A DNA stretch of 64,000 nt, taken from the NCBI RefSeq assembly GCF_947494015.1, contig NZ_CANLTL010000008.1:62001-126000 (forward strand), read 5' to 3'. This document shows, in pieces, positions 47,824-56,572 of this stretch (position 1 is its first letter; each line of letters starts with the position of its first letter). The notes beneath the pieces were generated by a model, which was not told the DNA's origin, searched no databases, and saw nothing but the letters and a program-made list of their open reading frames with translations. The position numbers were made by a program, and so were the translations under genes. The DNA is from an uncultured Cellulomonas sp. Its GTDB lineage: Bacteria; Actinomycetota; Actinomycetes; Actinomycetales; Cellulomonadaceae.

Positions 47824-48004
47824 GCCCCGCCGGGAAGGGCGCAACGTCGCCGCGACGCTCGCGGCGGCGACGACGCCACCGCCCGTCACGCGGGAGGTCC
47901 GGGCCGGGCGACGCCGTCCGGGGACCGTGCACGGCGGCTGGTGGCCGCGGCTGGTGGCGGCCGGCGGGGGCGACTCCGGCGGCGACGTCGGACGGCGGCA
48001 CGCG

Positions 48005-48037
48005 AAGGGCGCCGGGACGACTCGTCCCGGCGCCCTT
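48005..48037 (-). terminator. Second hairpin after oppA-like gene
   Basis: A perfect palindrome with 16-base arms (AAGGGCGCCGGGACGA and complement) and a single central C. It is the promoter-distal of two adjacent stems downstream of the binding-protein stop. In RNA the innermost few pairs would open to form a loop. Confidence 0.75.
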
Positions 48038-48056
48038 GCCAAGCGGGCGGTCAGCC

Positions 48057-48092
48057 GGCCGGTGGACGGTGCTCAGGCACCGTCCACCGGCC
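48057..48092 (-). terminator. First hairpin after oppA-like gene
   Basis: A perfect 15-base-pair stem (GGCCGGTGGACGGTG and complement) with a 6-base loop begins about 23 bases after the stop of the binding-protein gene. With the next stem it forms a double barrier before dppBC. Confidence 0.78.
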
Positions 48093-48115
48093 CGGACCGG
48101 TGTGTCGACCCTGGG

Positions 48116-49966
48116 TCACTCGGTCGCGTCGGTGCCCGGCTCCCAGTCCCAGTAGCCGTAGAAGATCGTCGGGTTGATCGGGATCTTCGAGACGTTGGTG
48201 ATGGCCGACGGGTTCCACGCCGTCACGCCGGGGAACTGGAAGATGGTGACGCCGAAGGCGTCCTCGACCAGGTGGGCCTCGACGTCGGCCAGGATCTCCT
48301 CCTGGCGAGCCTCGTCCGTGGTGACCTGGAGCTCGTCGAAGAGCGCGTCGACCTCCGGGTTGCTGTACCCGTAGAAGTTGTTCGTCGCGCCCGTGCGGTA
48401 GTTGGCGTCCGACTCCGTCACCGCGGTCGACTCCGACTGCCAGCCGAACAGCGCCGCGTCGTAGAAGCTGGTGGCGCTGCCGAGGTCGGTGCCCCAGTCC
48501 GTCTGCACCTGGTACGGGACGACCTCGAAGCCGGCCTCACGTGCCGACGCCGCGATCAGCTCGTACTCGTTCTGACGACGCGGGTTGTTCGGGTCGAACA
48601 GCAGGCGGACGTTGACCGGGCCGGCGACGCCGGCCTCGGCCAGCAGGGCCGCGGCGGCCGCGGTGTCGGGCTGGCCGTACTGCTCCGTCATGCCGTTCTC
48701 GGCCGAGATGGCGTCGTACATCGGCGACCCCGGCACGACCGTGTAGGAGTTGCGCAGCTCGGCGTTCGGGTTGAGCGGCGTGATCAGACGGTCGACGATC
48801 TGCTGGCGCGGGATCGTCTTGAGGAACGCCTGGCGCACGGCCTTGGCCTTCTCCGCGTCGCCGCCGTAGGTGGCGGGGTCGAACGGCCCACCGTTGGCGA
48901 ACTGCAGGTCGACGTGCTCGTAGGTGCCCTCGTCGGCGCTGAGCACCTCGATGCCGTCCATGCCCTCGAGCGCGGTGAGCACGTCGGCGGTCGCCTGCGG
49001 GCTGATGAGGTCGACCTCACCGTTCTGCAGCGCCTGGACCTGACCCATGGGGTCGCCGTTCCAGCGGACCGTGACCTCCTCGATCGACGCCGGGCGGTCG
49101 CCCTCGTAGTCGGGGTTGGCCTTGAGGGTGACGAACTGGTCGGCCACCATCTCGGTCATCACGTACGCGCCGTTGGACAGGTACAGACCCTCGTCCTCGG
49201 GGAGCTCGGTGTAGTTGAAGTCCTCGCTCCACACCTTCGAGATCGCGGCGAGCGCCTCGGTGTCCTCGTCGTTGATCGCGTCCACGAGGGCCTGGGTGGC
49301 CTCCTCGGGGTCCTCGATGTCGAGGGCGCGCTGGGCGACGACGTGCGCCGGCAGGTTGACGTCGAACGCCACCTCCCAGTCGGCGAAGGGCTTGGAGTAG
49401 GTCACCGACAGGGAGTCGCCGTCGATCTCCGGCGTCTCCTCGATGAGCGCGACCGACGGGCTGGCGGCGTCGAAGTAGATGCCGGCGTCGATGGCGTCCT
49501 GGTTGGTGACGTTGCCCTCCTCGTCGAACTCGGGCTCCACGTTGTTGAACGTGCCGCTCTGGGCGGCCCACTCCAGCAGGAGGTCGGCCGGGGTGACCGG
49601 GACGCCGTCGGACCACATGGCGGTGTCCGCGAGCGTGTACTCGATCTGCAGCGGGTCCTCGGAGACGACCTCGTACGTGCCGAACGACTCGTCCTGGACG
49701 AGGTTGAGATCCTCGTCGTAGTAGTTGAACCCGCTCTTCATCAGGTACGTGATGACGCTGTTCGCCGTCGCGTTACCCGTGATGCTCTCGGTGTTGTACG
49801 AGTAGAACGGCTGGTTCCAGGCGATGTTGACGGCGGACTCGGTGTTGATCCCGGCGTTGTCGTCCTCCGGGGTGTCACCCTCCCCGGTTTCACCCGAGCA
49901 CGCGGTGAGCACCAGGGCGCTCGCTGCGAGGGTCGCGACGAGCGCGGACCTGCGTGTAGACCTCAA
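48116..49966 (-). CDS. Peptide-binding lipoprotein, ABC transporter (OppA/DppA type)
   Basis: A 616-residue family 5 solute-binding lipoprotein. The start is TTG at 49966, preceded by an excellent ribosome site (AGGAGG, four to five bases upstream), giving MRSTRRSALVATLAASALVLTAC with a lipobox at LTAC. Longer reading back to 50095 lacks any ribosome site and would put 40 residues ahead of the signal peptide. The mature protein has an acidic linker, then SBP_bac_5 features such as WSDGVPVTPADLLLEW, VNLPAHVVAQRAL and LPEDEGLYLSNGAYVM. Ligands are likely oligopeptides, judging from neighbours. Confidence 0.92.
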   Translation of the reverse strand: MRSTRRSALVATLAASALVLTACSGETGEGDTPEDDNAGINTESAVNIAWNQPFYSYNTESITGNATANSVITYLMKSGFNYYDEDLNLVQDESFGTYEVVSEDPLQIEYTLADTAMWSDGVPVTPADLLLEWAAQSGTFNNVEPEFDEEGNVTNQDAIDAGIYFDAASPSVALIEETPEIDGDSLSVTYSKPFADWEVAFDVNLPAHVVAQRALDIEDPEEATQALVDAINDEDTEALAAISKVWSEDFNYTELPEDEGLYLSNGAYVMTEMVADQFVTLKANPDYEGDRPASIEEVTVRWNGDPMGQVQALQNGEVDLISPQATADVLTALEGMDGIEVLSADEGTYEHVDLQFANGGPFDPATYGGDAEKAKAVRQAFLKTIPRQQIVDRLITPLNPNAELRNSYTVVPGSPMYDAISAENGMTEQYGQPDTAAAAALLAEAGVAGPVNVRLLFDPNNPRRQNEYELIAASAREAGFEVVPYQVQTDWGTDLGSATSFYDAALFGWQSESTAVTESDANYRTGATNNFYGYSNPEVDALFDELQVTTDEARQEEILADVEAHLVEDAFGVTIFQFPGVTAWNPSAITNVSKIPINPTIFYGYWDWEPGTDATE

Positions 49967-50284
49967 TGTTCCTCCTACAAGGATTCGGTGGACTGCACCG
50001 CACGGCCGACCGCTGGTCGGCGACGCCGAGCGCAGGCGGCATCCACCTATGGATGGCTGGGAGCGTACAGGCGCCGAATCGGACATCTCGGACACGCAAC
50101 AGAGCGTGACCCGTTTTGTTACCCATTCGAAACAGCTCGGCGAGCGGGCCGCGGGGCGCCCGCGCGTCGACCCGGTGGCGGGCGCGGCCGACCGGGCTGG
50201 CGGGCTGGCGGGGGCGGCTGCCCGGCGGCGCCGGACCGGGTGCGGCCGCCGGGGCCGACCCCGGCCGTCGTCCGGACGGCGGGG
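49967..50284 (-). promoter_or_regulatory. Regulatory gap upstream of peptide-binding gene
   Basis: This 318-base gap holds the promoter of the binding-protein gene. A TACGCT box is at 50062-50067 (minus strand), with a leader of about 90 bases. An inverted repeat CATCC-acctat-GGATG at 50040-50055 lies just downstream of that box and is a possible operator. An AT-richer stretch (about 50100-50140) with runs of T and A lies upstream. The remaining part next to ychF is GC-repeat-like with no recognised feature. Confidence 0.4.
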
Positions 50285-51370
50285 CTACACGTTGAACCGG
50301 AACTCGACGACGTCGCCGTCGGCCATCACGTAGTCCTTGCCCTCCACCCGGGCCTTGCCCGCTGCGCGCGCCGCGGCGACCGATCCGGCCGCGACGAGGT
50401 CCTCGAAGCCGATCACCTCGGCCTTGATGAACCCGCGCTGGAAGTCGGTGTGGATGACGCCGGCGGCCTGCGGCGCCGTCCAGCCCTGCCCGATGGTCCA
50501 GGCCCGGGCCTCCTTGGGGCCGGCCGTCAGGTAGGTCTGCAGGCCCAGGGTGTGGAACCCCACGCGCGCGAGCTGGTCGAGACCGGCCTCGGGCTGCCCG
50601 GACTCGGCGAGCATCTCCGCGGCCTCGTCGGGCTCGAGCTCGACGAGCTCGGACTCGAACTTGGCGTCGAGGAAGATCGCGTCCGCCGGTGCGACGAAGG
50701 CGCGCAGCTCCTCCTGCATCGCGGTGTCGGCCAGGCCGGCGTCGTCGGTGTTGAAGACGTAGATGAACGGCTTGGACGTCATGAGCTGCAGCTCGGCGAC
50801 GCGCTCGGGGTCCAGGCCAGCCGCGGCGGCCCCCTGGAACAGGGTCGTGCCGGTCTCGAGGACCCGCTGCGCGCCGACGGCGGCGTCGAGCAGCGCCTGG
50901 TCCGCCTTCTTGCCGCGGACCTCCTTCTCCAGCCGCGGGACCGCCTTCTCCAACGTCTGCAGGTCGGCCAGGACCAGCTCGGTGTTGATCGTCTCGATGT
51001 CGTCCTTGGGCGAGACGCGGCCGTCGACGTGCACGACATCGGGATCGGCGAAGGCGCGGGTCACCTGGCAGATCGCGTCTGCCTCGCGGATGTTCGCCAG
51101 GAACTTGTTGCCCAGCCCCTCGCCCTCGCTCGCGCCCCGGACGATGCCCGCGATGTCGACGAACGACACCGTCGCCGGCACCACCCGCTCGCTGCCGAAC
51201 ACCTCCGCGAGGCGCCCGAGCCGGGGGTCCGGCAGCGGGACCACGCCCACGTTCGGCTCGATGGTCGCGAACGGGTAGTTCGCGGCCAGCACCTGCGCAC
51301 GGGTCAGGGCGTTGAAGAGGGTGGACTTGCCGACGTTGGGCAGGCCGACGATGCCGATGGTGAGTGCCAC
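50285..51370 (-). CDS. ychF: Redox-regulated ATPase YchF (Obg family)
   Basis: A 361-residue P-loop protein binding ATP in preference to GTP and associated with ribosomes. Motifs are GIVGLPNVGKSTLFNALT (G1), AANYPFATIEPN (switch), FVDIAGIVRGASEGEGLGNKFL (G3) and the C-terminal TGS domain with ARAWTIGQGWTAPQAAGVIHTDFQRGFIKAE. The start is GTG at 51370, giving VALTIGIVG; the upstream frame is not conserved. It lies immediately next to a TAGACT box, so the leader is at most two bases. Confidence 0.95.
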   Translation of the reverse strand: MALTIGIVGLPNVGKSTLFNALTRAQVLAANYPFATIEPNVGVVPLPDPRLGRLAEVFGSERVVPATVSFVDIAGIVRGASEGEGLGNKFLANIREADAICQVTRAFADPDVVHVDGRVSPKDDIETINTELVLADLQTLEKAVPRLEKEVRGKKADQALLDAAVGAQRVLETGTTLFQGAAAAGLDPERVAELQLMTSKPFIYVFNTDDAGLADTAMQEELRAFVAPADAIFLDAKFESELVELEPDEAAEMLAESGQPEAGLDQLARVGFHTLGLQTYLTAGPKEARAWTIGQGWTAPQAAGVIHTDFQRGFIKAEVIGFEDLVAAGSVAAARAAGKARVEGKDYVMADGDVVEFRFNV

Positions 51371-51378
51371 GGGCGCCG

Positions 51379-51384
51379 AGTCTA
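51379..51384 (-). promoter_or_regulatory. -10 box of ychF
   Basis: Minus-strand TAGACT eight bases before GTG 51370, implying a leader of about one or two bases. Confidence 0.42.
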
Positions 51385-51392
51385 CGGGCCGG

Positions 51393-52958
51393 TCACGCCA
51401 TGGCGACGACCTGCTGCATGAGCTCGGGACCGCGACGGTCGAACAGCCGAGCACCGAGCAGGACGCCCGCCACGAGCAGCACCGCCCCCAGCACCAGACC
51501 GACGGCGAGCGTGGCCAGTCCGAGCCCGGCGTCGCCGCGCACGATCGCCAGCACCCCCACCACCAGCTCGGGCAGCACGAGGAGCGTGAGCACCGTCCAC
51601 CCGACCAGCTGCGTGAGGAGGTTCACCCCGCTGCCCCCGGTCGACGACGAGAACGGGCTCTGCCCCGACTGCGGGACCGGGTACAGGAACCGCGCGCTGA
51701 CCACGCTCGACAGGCCGAGCGCCGTGAGCAGGATGCCGATCGACATGCCGAGCACGGCGAGCAGCGCATCCCACCGGTCGGTCCACCACACCGATCCGAC
51801 AGCCAGGGCGAGGGTGAGCGGCACGGAGATCACCGCCGCGGCCACCACCCGCCCGGCGCGGTCGGCGCGCCCCGAGACGGCGCTGGAGACCTGCAGCCAG
51901 AACGCCGTGCCGTCGTAGGCGACGTCGGCGGAGATGGACCAGCCCATCAGGAAGGCGCTGAGCGGCGCGACGGCGAGCATGACCGCACCCCCGGGCGACC
52001 CGACGAAGTGGAGCAGGACCGGCAGCAACGGAACGATCACCAGTGAGGCCGCGTACCGCGGGTCGCGGACCCAGTACACGAGGCACCGGGCCGCCACGGC
52101 TCCGGTCGGCGTCCCCGGCAGCCGACCGATGAGCCCCAGGCCGCGGGTCCGTGCGGCGGCGCCCCGGGTCGCCGGCGGGGACTCGAGGGACCGCGTCAGC
52201 GCGAACGACCACACCACCGCGAGCCCACCGACCGTGGCGGCGGCCAGCAGCGTCCGGACCAGCGCGGACCCCCAGGCGCCGGTCGCCACGTCGCCGGGGA
52301 TGGCCCACGGTGCGCCCAGGGGGGTCCAGGCCAGCGTCCGGGCGATGCCGGGCAGCGCCTGCGCGCCGTCGGCGACGACCGCTGCGATGCCGCTGAGCAG
52401 CGGTCCGAGCAGCATCAACGGGATCACGAGCAGGACGCCGGCGCCCTCCCGGAAGCGCCGCGAGCCGACCAGCCCGGCCAGCAGCGTGGTCCACGCACGC
52501 GCACCCACCACGCAGGTGGCCACCCCGAGCAGCGCCCCGACCAGCGCCGCAAGCACCGTCGCGGGCCCCCGGAACCAGCTCACCACGGTGCCCAGGGCGA
52601 GCAGCGTGGTCACCGCGCCGGGGACGCCCACCACGCCGGCGAGCCCGAGTCCGAGGAGCAGCTGGCGGCGCGGGACGGCGAAGGTCACGAAGCGCCGGGG
52701 GTCCAGGGTGGCGTCCACCCCGGACGCGACCAGCGGCACCACCCACCAGCCCACGACGGCGGCCGCACCGGCGAGCGTCAGCGCGACCGTGACCTCCGCG
52801 ACCGGGACGAACGCCAGCGCGATCAGCCCCGCGCAGGCGATCACCACGATCCCCAGGCCGTACAGCGCGGCGAACGCCAGACCGACGACCTGCCAGGGAC
52901 TGCGCCGCAGCCCGTTGCGCAGCAGGGCCAGCTTGAGCCGGATCAGGTGCGCAACCAC
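51393..52958 (-). CDS. ABC exporter permease (large ABC-2-like)
   Basis: A 521-residue membrane protein with about twelve hydrophobic helices. LIRLKLALLRNGLRRSPWQVVG at the N-terminus, VDATLDPRRFVTFAVPRRQL, then CLVYWVRDPRYAASLVIVPLLPVLLHFVG are segments I associate with actinobacterial transporters near a single ATPase. The substrate is unknown. I started at GTG 52958, which overlaps the ATPase gene by 16 bases; a start a few codons later is possible. No accessory lipoprotein is nearby. Confidence 0.82.
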   Translation of the reverse strand: MVAHLIRLKLALLRNGLRRSPWQVVGLAFAALYGLGIVVIACAGLIALAFVPVAEVTVALTLAGAAAVVGWWVVPLVASGVDATLDPRRFVTFAVPRRQLLLGLGLAGVVGVPGAVTTLLALGTVVSWFRGPATVLAALVGALLGVATCVVGARAWTTLLAGLVGSRRFREGAGVLLVIPLMLLGPLLSGIAAVVADGAQALPGIARTLAWTPLGAPWAIPGDVATGAWGSALVRTLLAAATVGGLAVVWSFALTRSLESPPATRGAAARTRGLGLIGRLPGTPTGAVAARCLVYWVRDPRYAASLVIVPLLPVLLHFVGSPGGAVMLAVAPLSAFLMGWSISADVAYDGTAFWLQVSSAVSGRADRAGRVVAAAVISVPLTLALAVGSVWWTDRWDALLAVLGMSIGILLTALGLSSVVSARFLYPVPQSGQSPFSSSTGGSGVNLLTQLVGWTVLTLLVLPELVVGVLAIVRGDAGLGLATLAVGLVLGAVLLVAGVLLGARLFDRRGPELMQQVVAMA

Positions 52959-53797
52959 GCCAGCCCCTCCCCCGTACCGCGACCGCCGACCAGCTCGACG
53001 AAGCGGTCCTCGAGCGAGAGGCCGCCGCGGACGTCCGCCACCGTGCCCGCCGCGAGGACACGCCCCTGCGCGACCACGGCGACGTGGTCGCACATCCGCT
53101 CGACGAGGTCCATGACGTGCGAGGAGACGATGACCGTGCCGCCCGTCGCGACGTAGGAGTGCAGGATGCTGCGGATGTTGGTCGCCGACACGGGGTCGAC
53201 CGCCTCGAACGGCTCGTCCAGCACGAGCAGGCGCGGCGCGTGGATCAGCGCGGAGGCCAGCGCGACCTTCTTGGTCATGCCGGCCGAGTAGTCCACGACG
53301 AGCTTGTCGGCGTCGGCGGCGAGGTCCAGGGCACGCAGGAGGTCCTGGGTGCGCTCGGTGACGGTGGCGCGGTCCATCCCCCGCAGCAGCCCGGCGTAGG
53401 TGATGAGCTGGGCACCGGTCAGCCGGTCGAAGAGCCGGACGCCGTCCGGGAGCACACCGAGCATCCGCTTCGCGGCGGTCGGGTCCGCCCACAGCGGCCG
53501 CCCGTGCACCCACACCGCGCCGGCGTCCGGGCGCAGCAACCCGGTCGCCATGGACAGCGTGGTGGTCTTGCCCGCGCCGTTCGGCCCGACCAGCCCGAAG
53601 AACGACCCGGCCGGCACGTCCAGGTCCACCCCGGCGACGGCGACGTTGTCCCCGAACCGCTTCCACAGTCCGCGCAGCGCCAGGGCGGGCGCGGCCCGAC
53701 CTGCGGGGGTGGACGCCGACGCCGCACCGGTCGAGAGCGCGGCGCCGTCCGAGCGACGCTCGGCCGGGTCCGGCGGAGGGCTCGGAGGCGTCGACAT
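52943..53797 (-). CDS. ABC transporter ATP-binding protein (exporter type)
   Basis: A 284-residue ATPase with a 40-residue Ser/Pro-rich N-terminal extension. Walker A GPNGAGKTT, a short signature DYSAGMTKKVALASALIHAPRLLVLDEPFEAVDPVS with a Tyr-Ser-Ala-Gly-Met variant of LSGGQ, and SSHVMDLVERMCDHVAVV are visible. These features are common in ABC-2 type exporters. The ATPase and permease form one transport unit with overlapping genes; the cargo is unknown. A TACCCT box lies six bases before the ATG. Confidence 0.9.
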   Translation of the reverse strand: MSTPPSPPPDPAERRSDGAALSTGAASASTPAGRAAPALALRGLWKRFGDNVAVAGVDLDVPAGSFFGLVGPNGAGKTTTLSMATGLLRPDAGAVWVHGRPLWADPTAAKRMLGVLPDGVRLFDRLTGAQLITYAGLLRGMDRATVTERTQDLLRALDLAADADKLVVDYSAGMTKKVALASALIHAPRLLVLDEPFEAVDPVSATNIRSILHSYVATGGTVIVSSHVMDLVERMCDHVAVVAQGRVLAAGTVADVRGGLSLEDRFVELVGGRGTGEGLAWLRT

Positions 53798-53803
53798 GCG
53801 GCC

Positions 53804-53809
53804 AGGGTA
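53804..53809 (-). promoter_or_regulatory. Leaderless -10 box of ABC exporter operon
   Basis: Minus-strand TACCCT six bases before the ATG at 53797. Confidence 0.5.
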
Positions 53810-53911
53810 GCCACCGCCACCCACAGCCAGGCCGGCCCGCGCCGAGCACCCGGGGCGCGACCTGCCGCCGCGGGACGTCGGCGTGTGGGTGGCGGCTGGG
53901 ACGCTCCACCC

Positions 53912-55360
53912 ATGGAGCCGATGACCGTCCTCATCCTTGTCGCAGCCCTCGTGCTGGGGGGCGCTCTCGGCGCACTGCTCGCCGCGCGCCGGATGTCCGG
54001 CGCCGTGCAGGCCGCGCGGCTGACGTCGGCTCGAACCCAGGCCGAGCTGGCGGCCGAGCGCCGCAGCACCGAGGAGCGCGTCCGATCGCTGCAGGCGGAC
54101 CAGGAGCAGCTCACCGACCGGTTCCGCGCCCTGGCCGCGGACGCGCTGGCGCTCAACAACGAGCAGTTCCTCGCCCTGGCCGACCAGCGTCTGCGGGCGA
54201 GCCAGCAGACCCACGCGGTCGAGGTCGCCCAGCGCGAGGAGGCGGTGCGCCAGCTCGTGCAGCCGCTGCACCGGACGCTGGAGCAGGTCCGCACGGAGCT
54301 CGGCACCGCGGAGAAGGAGCGGCTGACGGGGCAGTCGGCGCTGTCGGAGCAGGTCCGGGCCATGCGTGAGTCGTCGGAGATGCTGCGTTCGGAGACGGGG
54401 CGCCTGGTCACGGCACTGCGCTCGTCGCACGTGCGCGGCCGGTGGGGTGAGCTGCAGCTGCGCCGGGTGGTCGAGTCCGCCGGCATGCTCGAGCACGTCG
54501 ACTTCGTCGAGCAGCACCACGTCCGCACCGACGACGGCCCGCAGCGCCCGGACCTGGTGGTGCGGCTGGCGGGCGGCAAGAGCATCGTCGTCGACGCGAA
54601 GGTGGCCTTCCTCGGCTACCTGGAGGCCACCCAGGCGACCGACGAGTCGGTGCGCGCCACCCGCCTCGCCGCCCACGCGCGGCACGTACGGCGGCACGTC
54701 GACGACCTCGCCGGCAAGCGGTACTGGGACCAGTTCGCCCCCTCACCCGAGTTCGTCGTGATGTTCGTGCCGGCGGAGGCGTTCTTCCACGCCGCCCTCG
54801 ACCAGGACGGCACGCTGTTCGAGTACGCCTTCGAGCGCAACGTGGTGATCGCGACGCCCACGACGCTGCTGGCACTGCTCCGCACGGTGGCCTACGCCTG
54901 GCGCCAGGACGCGCTCGCCGAGAACGCCCAACAGGTGCTCACCCTGGGCAAGGAGCTGCACTCCCGGATCGCCACCCTGGGTGGCCACCTGACCCGGCTG
55001 GGCCGGGCGCTGGACGGCGCCGCCGCCGCGTACAACGGCACGGTCGCCAGCCTGGAGACGCGCGTGCTGGTCAGCGCCCGGCGGTTCAAGGACCTCGATG
55101 TCACCGGGACGGACCTGGCCACACCACCCCCGGCAGACCCGCGACTGTCGGCGCTCAGTGCGCCCGAGCTGCTGGGCGCCGACGACGAGCCGCCCGCGCC
55201 GGTCGGCGTGGTGCCGATCGACCGCCACACCCATCCCGAGCTCCGGACCGCGCCGCGGGTCGACGGCTCGGGGCCGCAGCATCGTGGGTCGGCGGCGGCG
55301 ACGCTGCCCGACTCGGCGACCGGCGGGCCCGACGAGGCCCGGGAGGGTCTGACCGGCTGA
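53912..55360 (+). CDS. rmuC: DNA recombination protein RmuC
   Basis: A 482-residue protein with one N-terminal helix (about residues 4-22), a long coiled-coil (about 35-150, rich in Ala, Glu, Gln and Arg) and the RmuC nuclease-like core with RGRWGELQLRRVVESAGMLEHVDF, KSIVVDAKVAFLGYLEA, VVMFVPAEAFFHAAL and VVIATPTTLLALLRTVAYAWRQ. It limits inversions at short inverted repeats in E. coli. The tail of 100 residues is variable. Start ATG 53912 has a GACGCT box six bases before; an in-frame ATG three codons later is an alternative. It is divergent from the ABC exporter genes. Confidence 0.93.
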   Translation: MEPMTVLILVAALVLGGALGALLAARRMSGAVQAARLTSARTQAELAAERRSTEERVRSLQADQEQLTDRFRALAADALALNNEQFLALADQRLRASQQTHAVEVAQREEAVRQLVQPLHRTLEQVRTELGTAEKERLTGQSALSEQVRAMRESSEMLRSETGRLVTALRSSHVRGRWGELQLRRVVESAGMLEHVDFVEQHHVRTDDGPQRPDLVVRLAGGKSIVVDAKVAFLGYLEATQATDESVRATRLAAHARHVRRHVDDLAGKRYWDQFAPSPEFVVMFVPAEAFFHAALDQDGTLFEYAFERNVVIATPTTLLALLRTVAYAWRQDALAENAQQVLTLGKELHSRIATLGGHLTRLGRALDGAAAAYNGTVASLETRVLVSARRFKDLDVTGTDLATPPPADPRLSALSAPELLGADDEPPAPVGVVPIDRHTHPELRTAPRVDGSGPQHRGSAAATLPDSATGGPDEAREGLTG

Positions 55361-55386
55361 CCGAGCAGCCGGCTGACCGAGCGGCC
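55355..55386 (+). repeat. 16-base tandem repeat at rmuC end
   Basis: Two adjacent copies of GGCTGACCGAGC(A/G)GCC; the first includes the rmuC stop codon. The following gap to the ispH stop (about 100 bases) shows only weak inverted repeats and no clear terminator. Confidence 0.6.
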
Positions 55387-55485
55387 GGGCGCCGGGTGCT
55401 ATCGGCGACGGAGCTCGACCGTCGGCCGGTCAGACGTGCCGCGTCACACCTGCGCGGTGACACCGGCGCGGTCGGACCCCCGCCG

Positions 55486-56502
55486 TCAGACCGGCTCGAC
55501 GGTTAGCTCGCGGCGCGCGCCGCGGCGCGGGGTGGCGACCGGGCTGCCGGCGCTCTTGAGGTCCGTGCGGAGCTCACGCGGCAGGGAGAACATGAGGTCC
55601 TCGGTGGCGGTGCGGACCTCCTCGACGTCGTCGAACCCGAGGCCGGCCAGCAGCTCGAGCACGTCCCGCACGAGGATCTCCGGGACGGACGCCCCCGAGG
55701 TGACTCCCACGGTCGTCGCGCCGTCGAACCAGGCCGGGTCGATCTCGCTGGCCCGGTCGACCCGGTACGACGCCCGCGCACCGGCGTCCAGCGCGACCTC
55801 GACGAGGCGGACCGAGTTCGACGAGTTGGCCGACCCCACGGTCACGACCACGTCGCAGTGCGGCGCGAGCTTCTTGACCGCCACCTGGCGGTTCTGGGTC
55901 GCGTAGCAGATGTCGTCGCTGGGCGGGTCCTGCAGGGTCGGGAAGCGCTCACGCAGGCGGCGCACCGTCTCCATGGTCTCGTCGACCGACAGGGTCGTCT
56001 GCGAGATCCACACCACCTTGTCGGGATCGCGGACCGTCACCGCGTCGACCTCCTGCGGCGAGTTGACCACCTGGACGTGCTCGGGCGCCTCGCCGGCGGT
56101 GCCCTCGACCTCCTCGTGACCGTCGTGGCCGATCAGGAGGATGTCGTAGTCGTCGGCCGCGAACCGGACGGCCTCCTTGTGGACCTTGGTGACCAGCGGG
56201 CAGGTCGCGTCGATCGTCTTGAGCGACCGGGCCGCCGCCGCGGCGTGCACGGCGGGCGAGACGCCGTGGGCGGAGAACACCACCCGGGCGCCCTCGGGGA
56301 CCTCGTCGGTCTCCTCGACGAAGACCGCCCCGCGCTCGGTCAGGGTCTCCACGACGTACTTGTTGTGGACGATCTCCTTGCGGACGTACACCGGTGCGCC
56401 GTAGTGCTCGAGCGCCTTCTCCACCGCCACGACGGCGCGGTCGACCCCGGCGCAGTACCCGCGTGGGGCCGCCAACAGGACTCTCTTGCGCTGCTCGGTC
56501 AC
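55486..56502 (-). CDS. ispH: 4-hydroxy-3-methylbut-2-enyl diphosphate reductase
   Basis: A 338-residue iron-sulfur enzyme forming isopentenyl and dimethylallyl diphosphate in the last step of the methylerythritol phosphate pathway. The three cluster cysteines are in [24 protein letters not shown] and [10 protein letters not shown], and [13 protein letters not shown] plus TSGASVPE form the substrate pocket. It begins at GTG six bases after a TACCAT box and is divergent from xseA. The C-terminal 35 residues are a variable, basic tail. Confidence 0.95.
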   Translation of the reverse strand: MTEQRKRVLLAAPRGYCAGVDRAVVAVEKALEHYGAPVYVRKEIVHNKYVVETLTERGAVFVEETDEVPEGARVVFSAHGVSPAVHAAAAARSLKTIDATCPLVTKVHKEAVRFAADDYDILLIGHDGHEEVEGTAGEAPEHVQVVNSPQEVDAVTVRDPDKVVWISQTTLSVDETMETVRRLRERFPTLQDPPSDDICYATQNRQVAVKKLAPHCDVVVTVGSANSSNSVRLVEVALDAGARASYRVDRASEIDPAWFDGATTVGVTSGASVPEILVRDVLELLAGLGFDDVEEVRTATEDLMFSLPRELRTDLKSAGSPVATPRRGARRELTVEPV

Positions 56503-56508
56503 CCGGCC

Positions 56509-56514
56509 ATGGTA
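56509..56514 (-). promoter_or_regulatory. Leaderless -10 box of ispH
   Basis: Minus-strand TACCAT six bases before the ispH GTG. Confidence 0.5.
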
Positions 56515-56572
56515 CGGGGCGATGCCGGCGCACCACCCGGGCGGCGGGTGTGGTCCGTGGCACGCTGGCCGG

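Noticed and set aside
47927-51421. A 1164-residue plus-strand frame opposite the peptide-binding gene and ychF
   Set aside because: Composition is that of an antisense frame and both minus-strand genes are unambiguous.
53084-53911. Long plus-strand frame continuous with rmuC
   Set aside because: It is antisense to the ABC ATPase gene and has no conserved motifs; the real rmuC start is the ATG at 53912.
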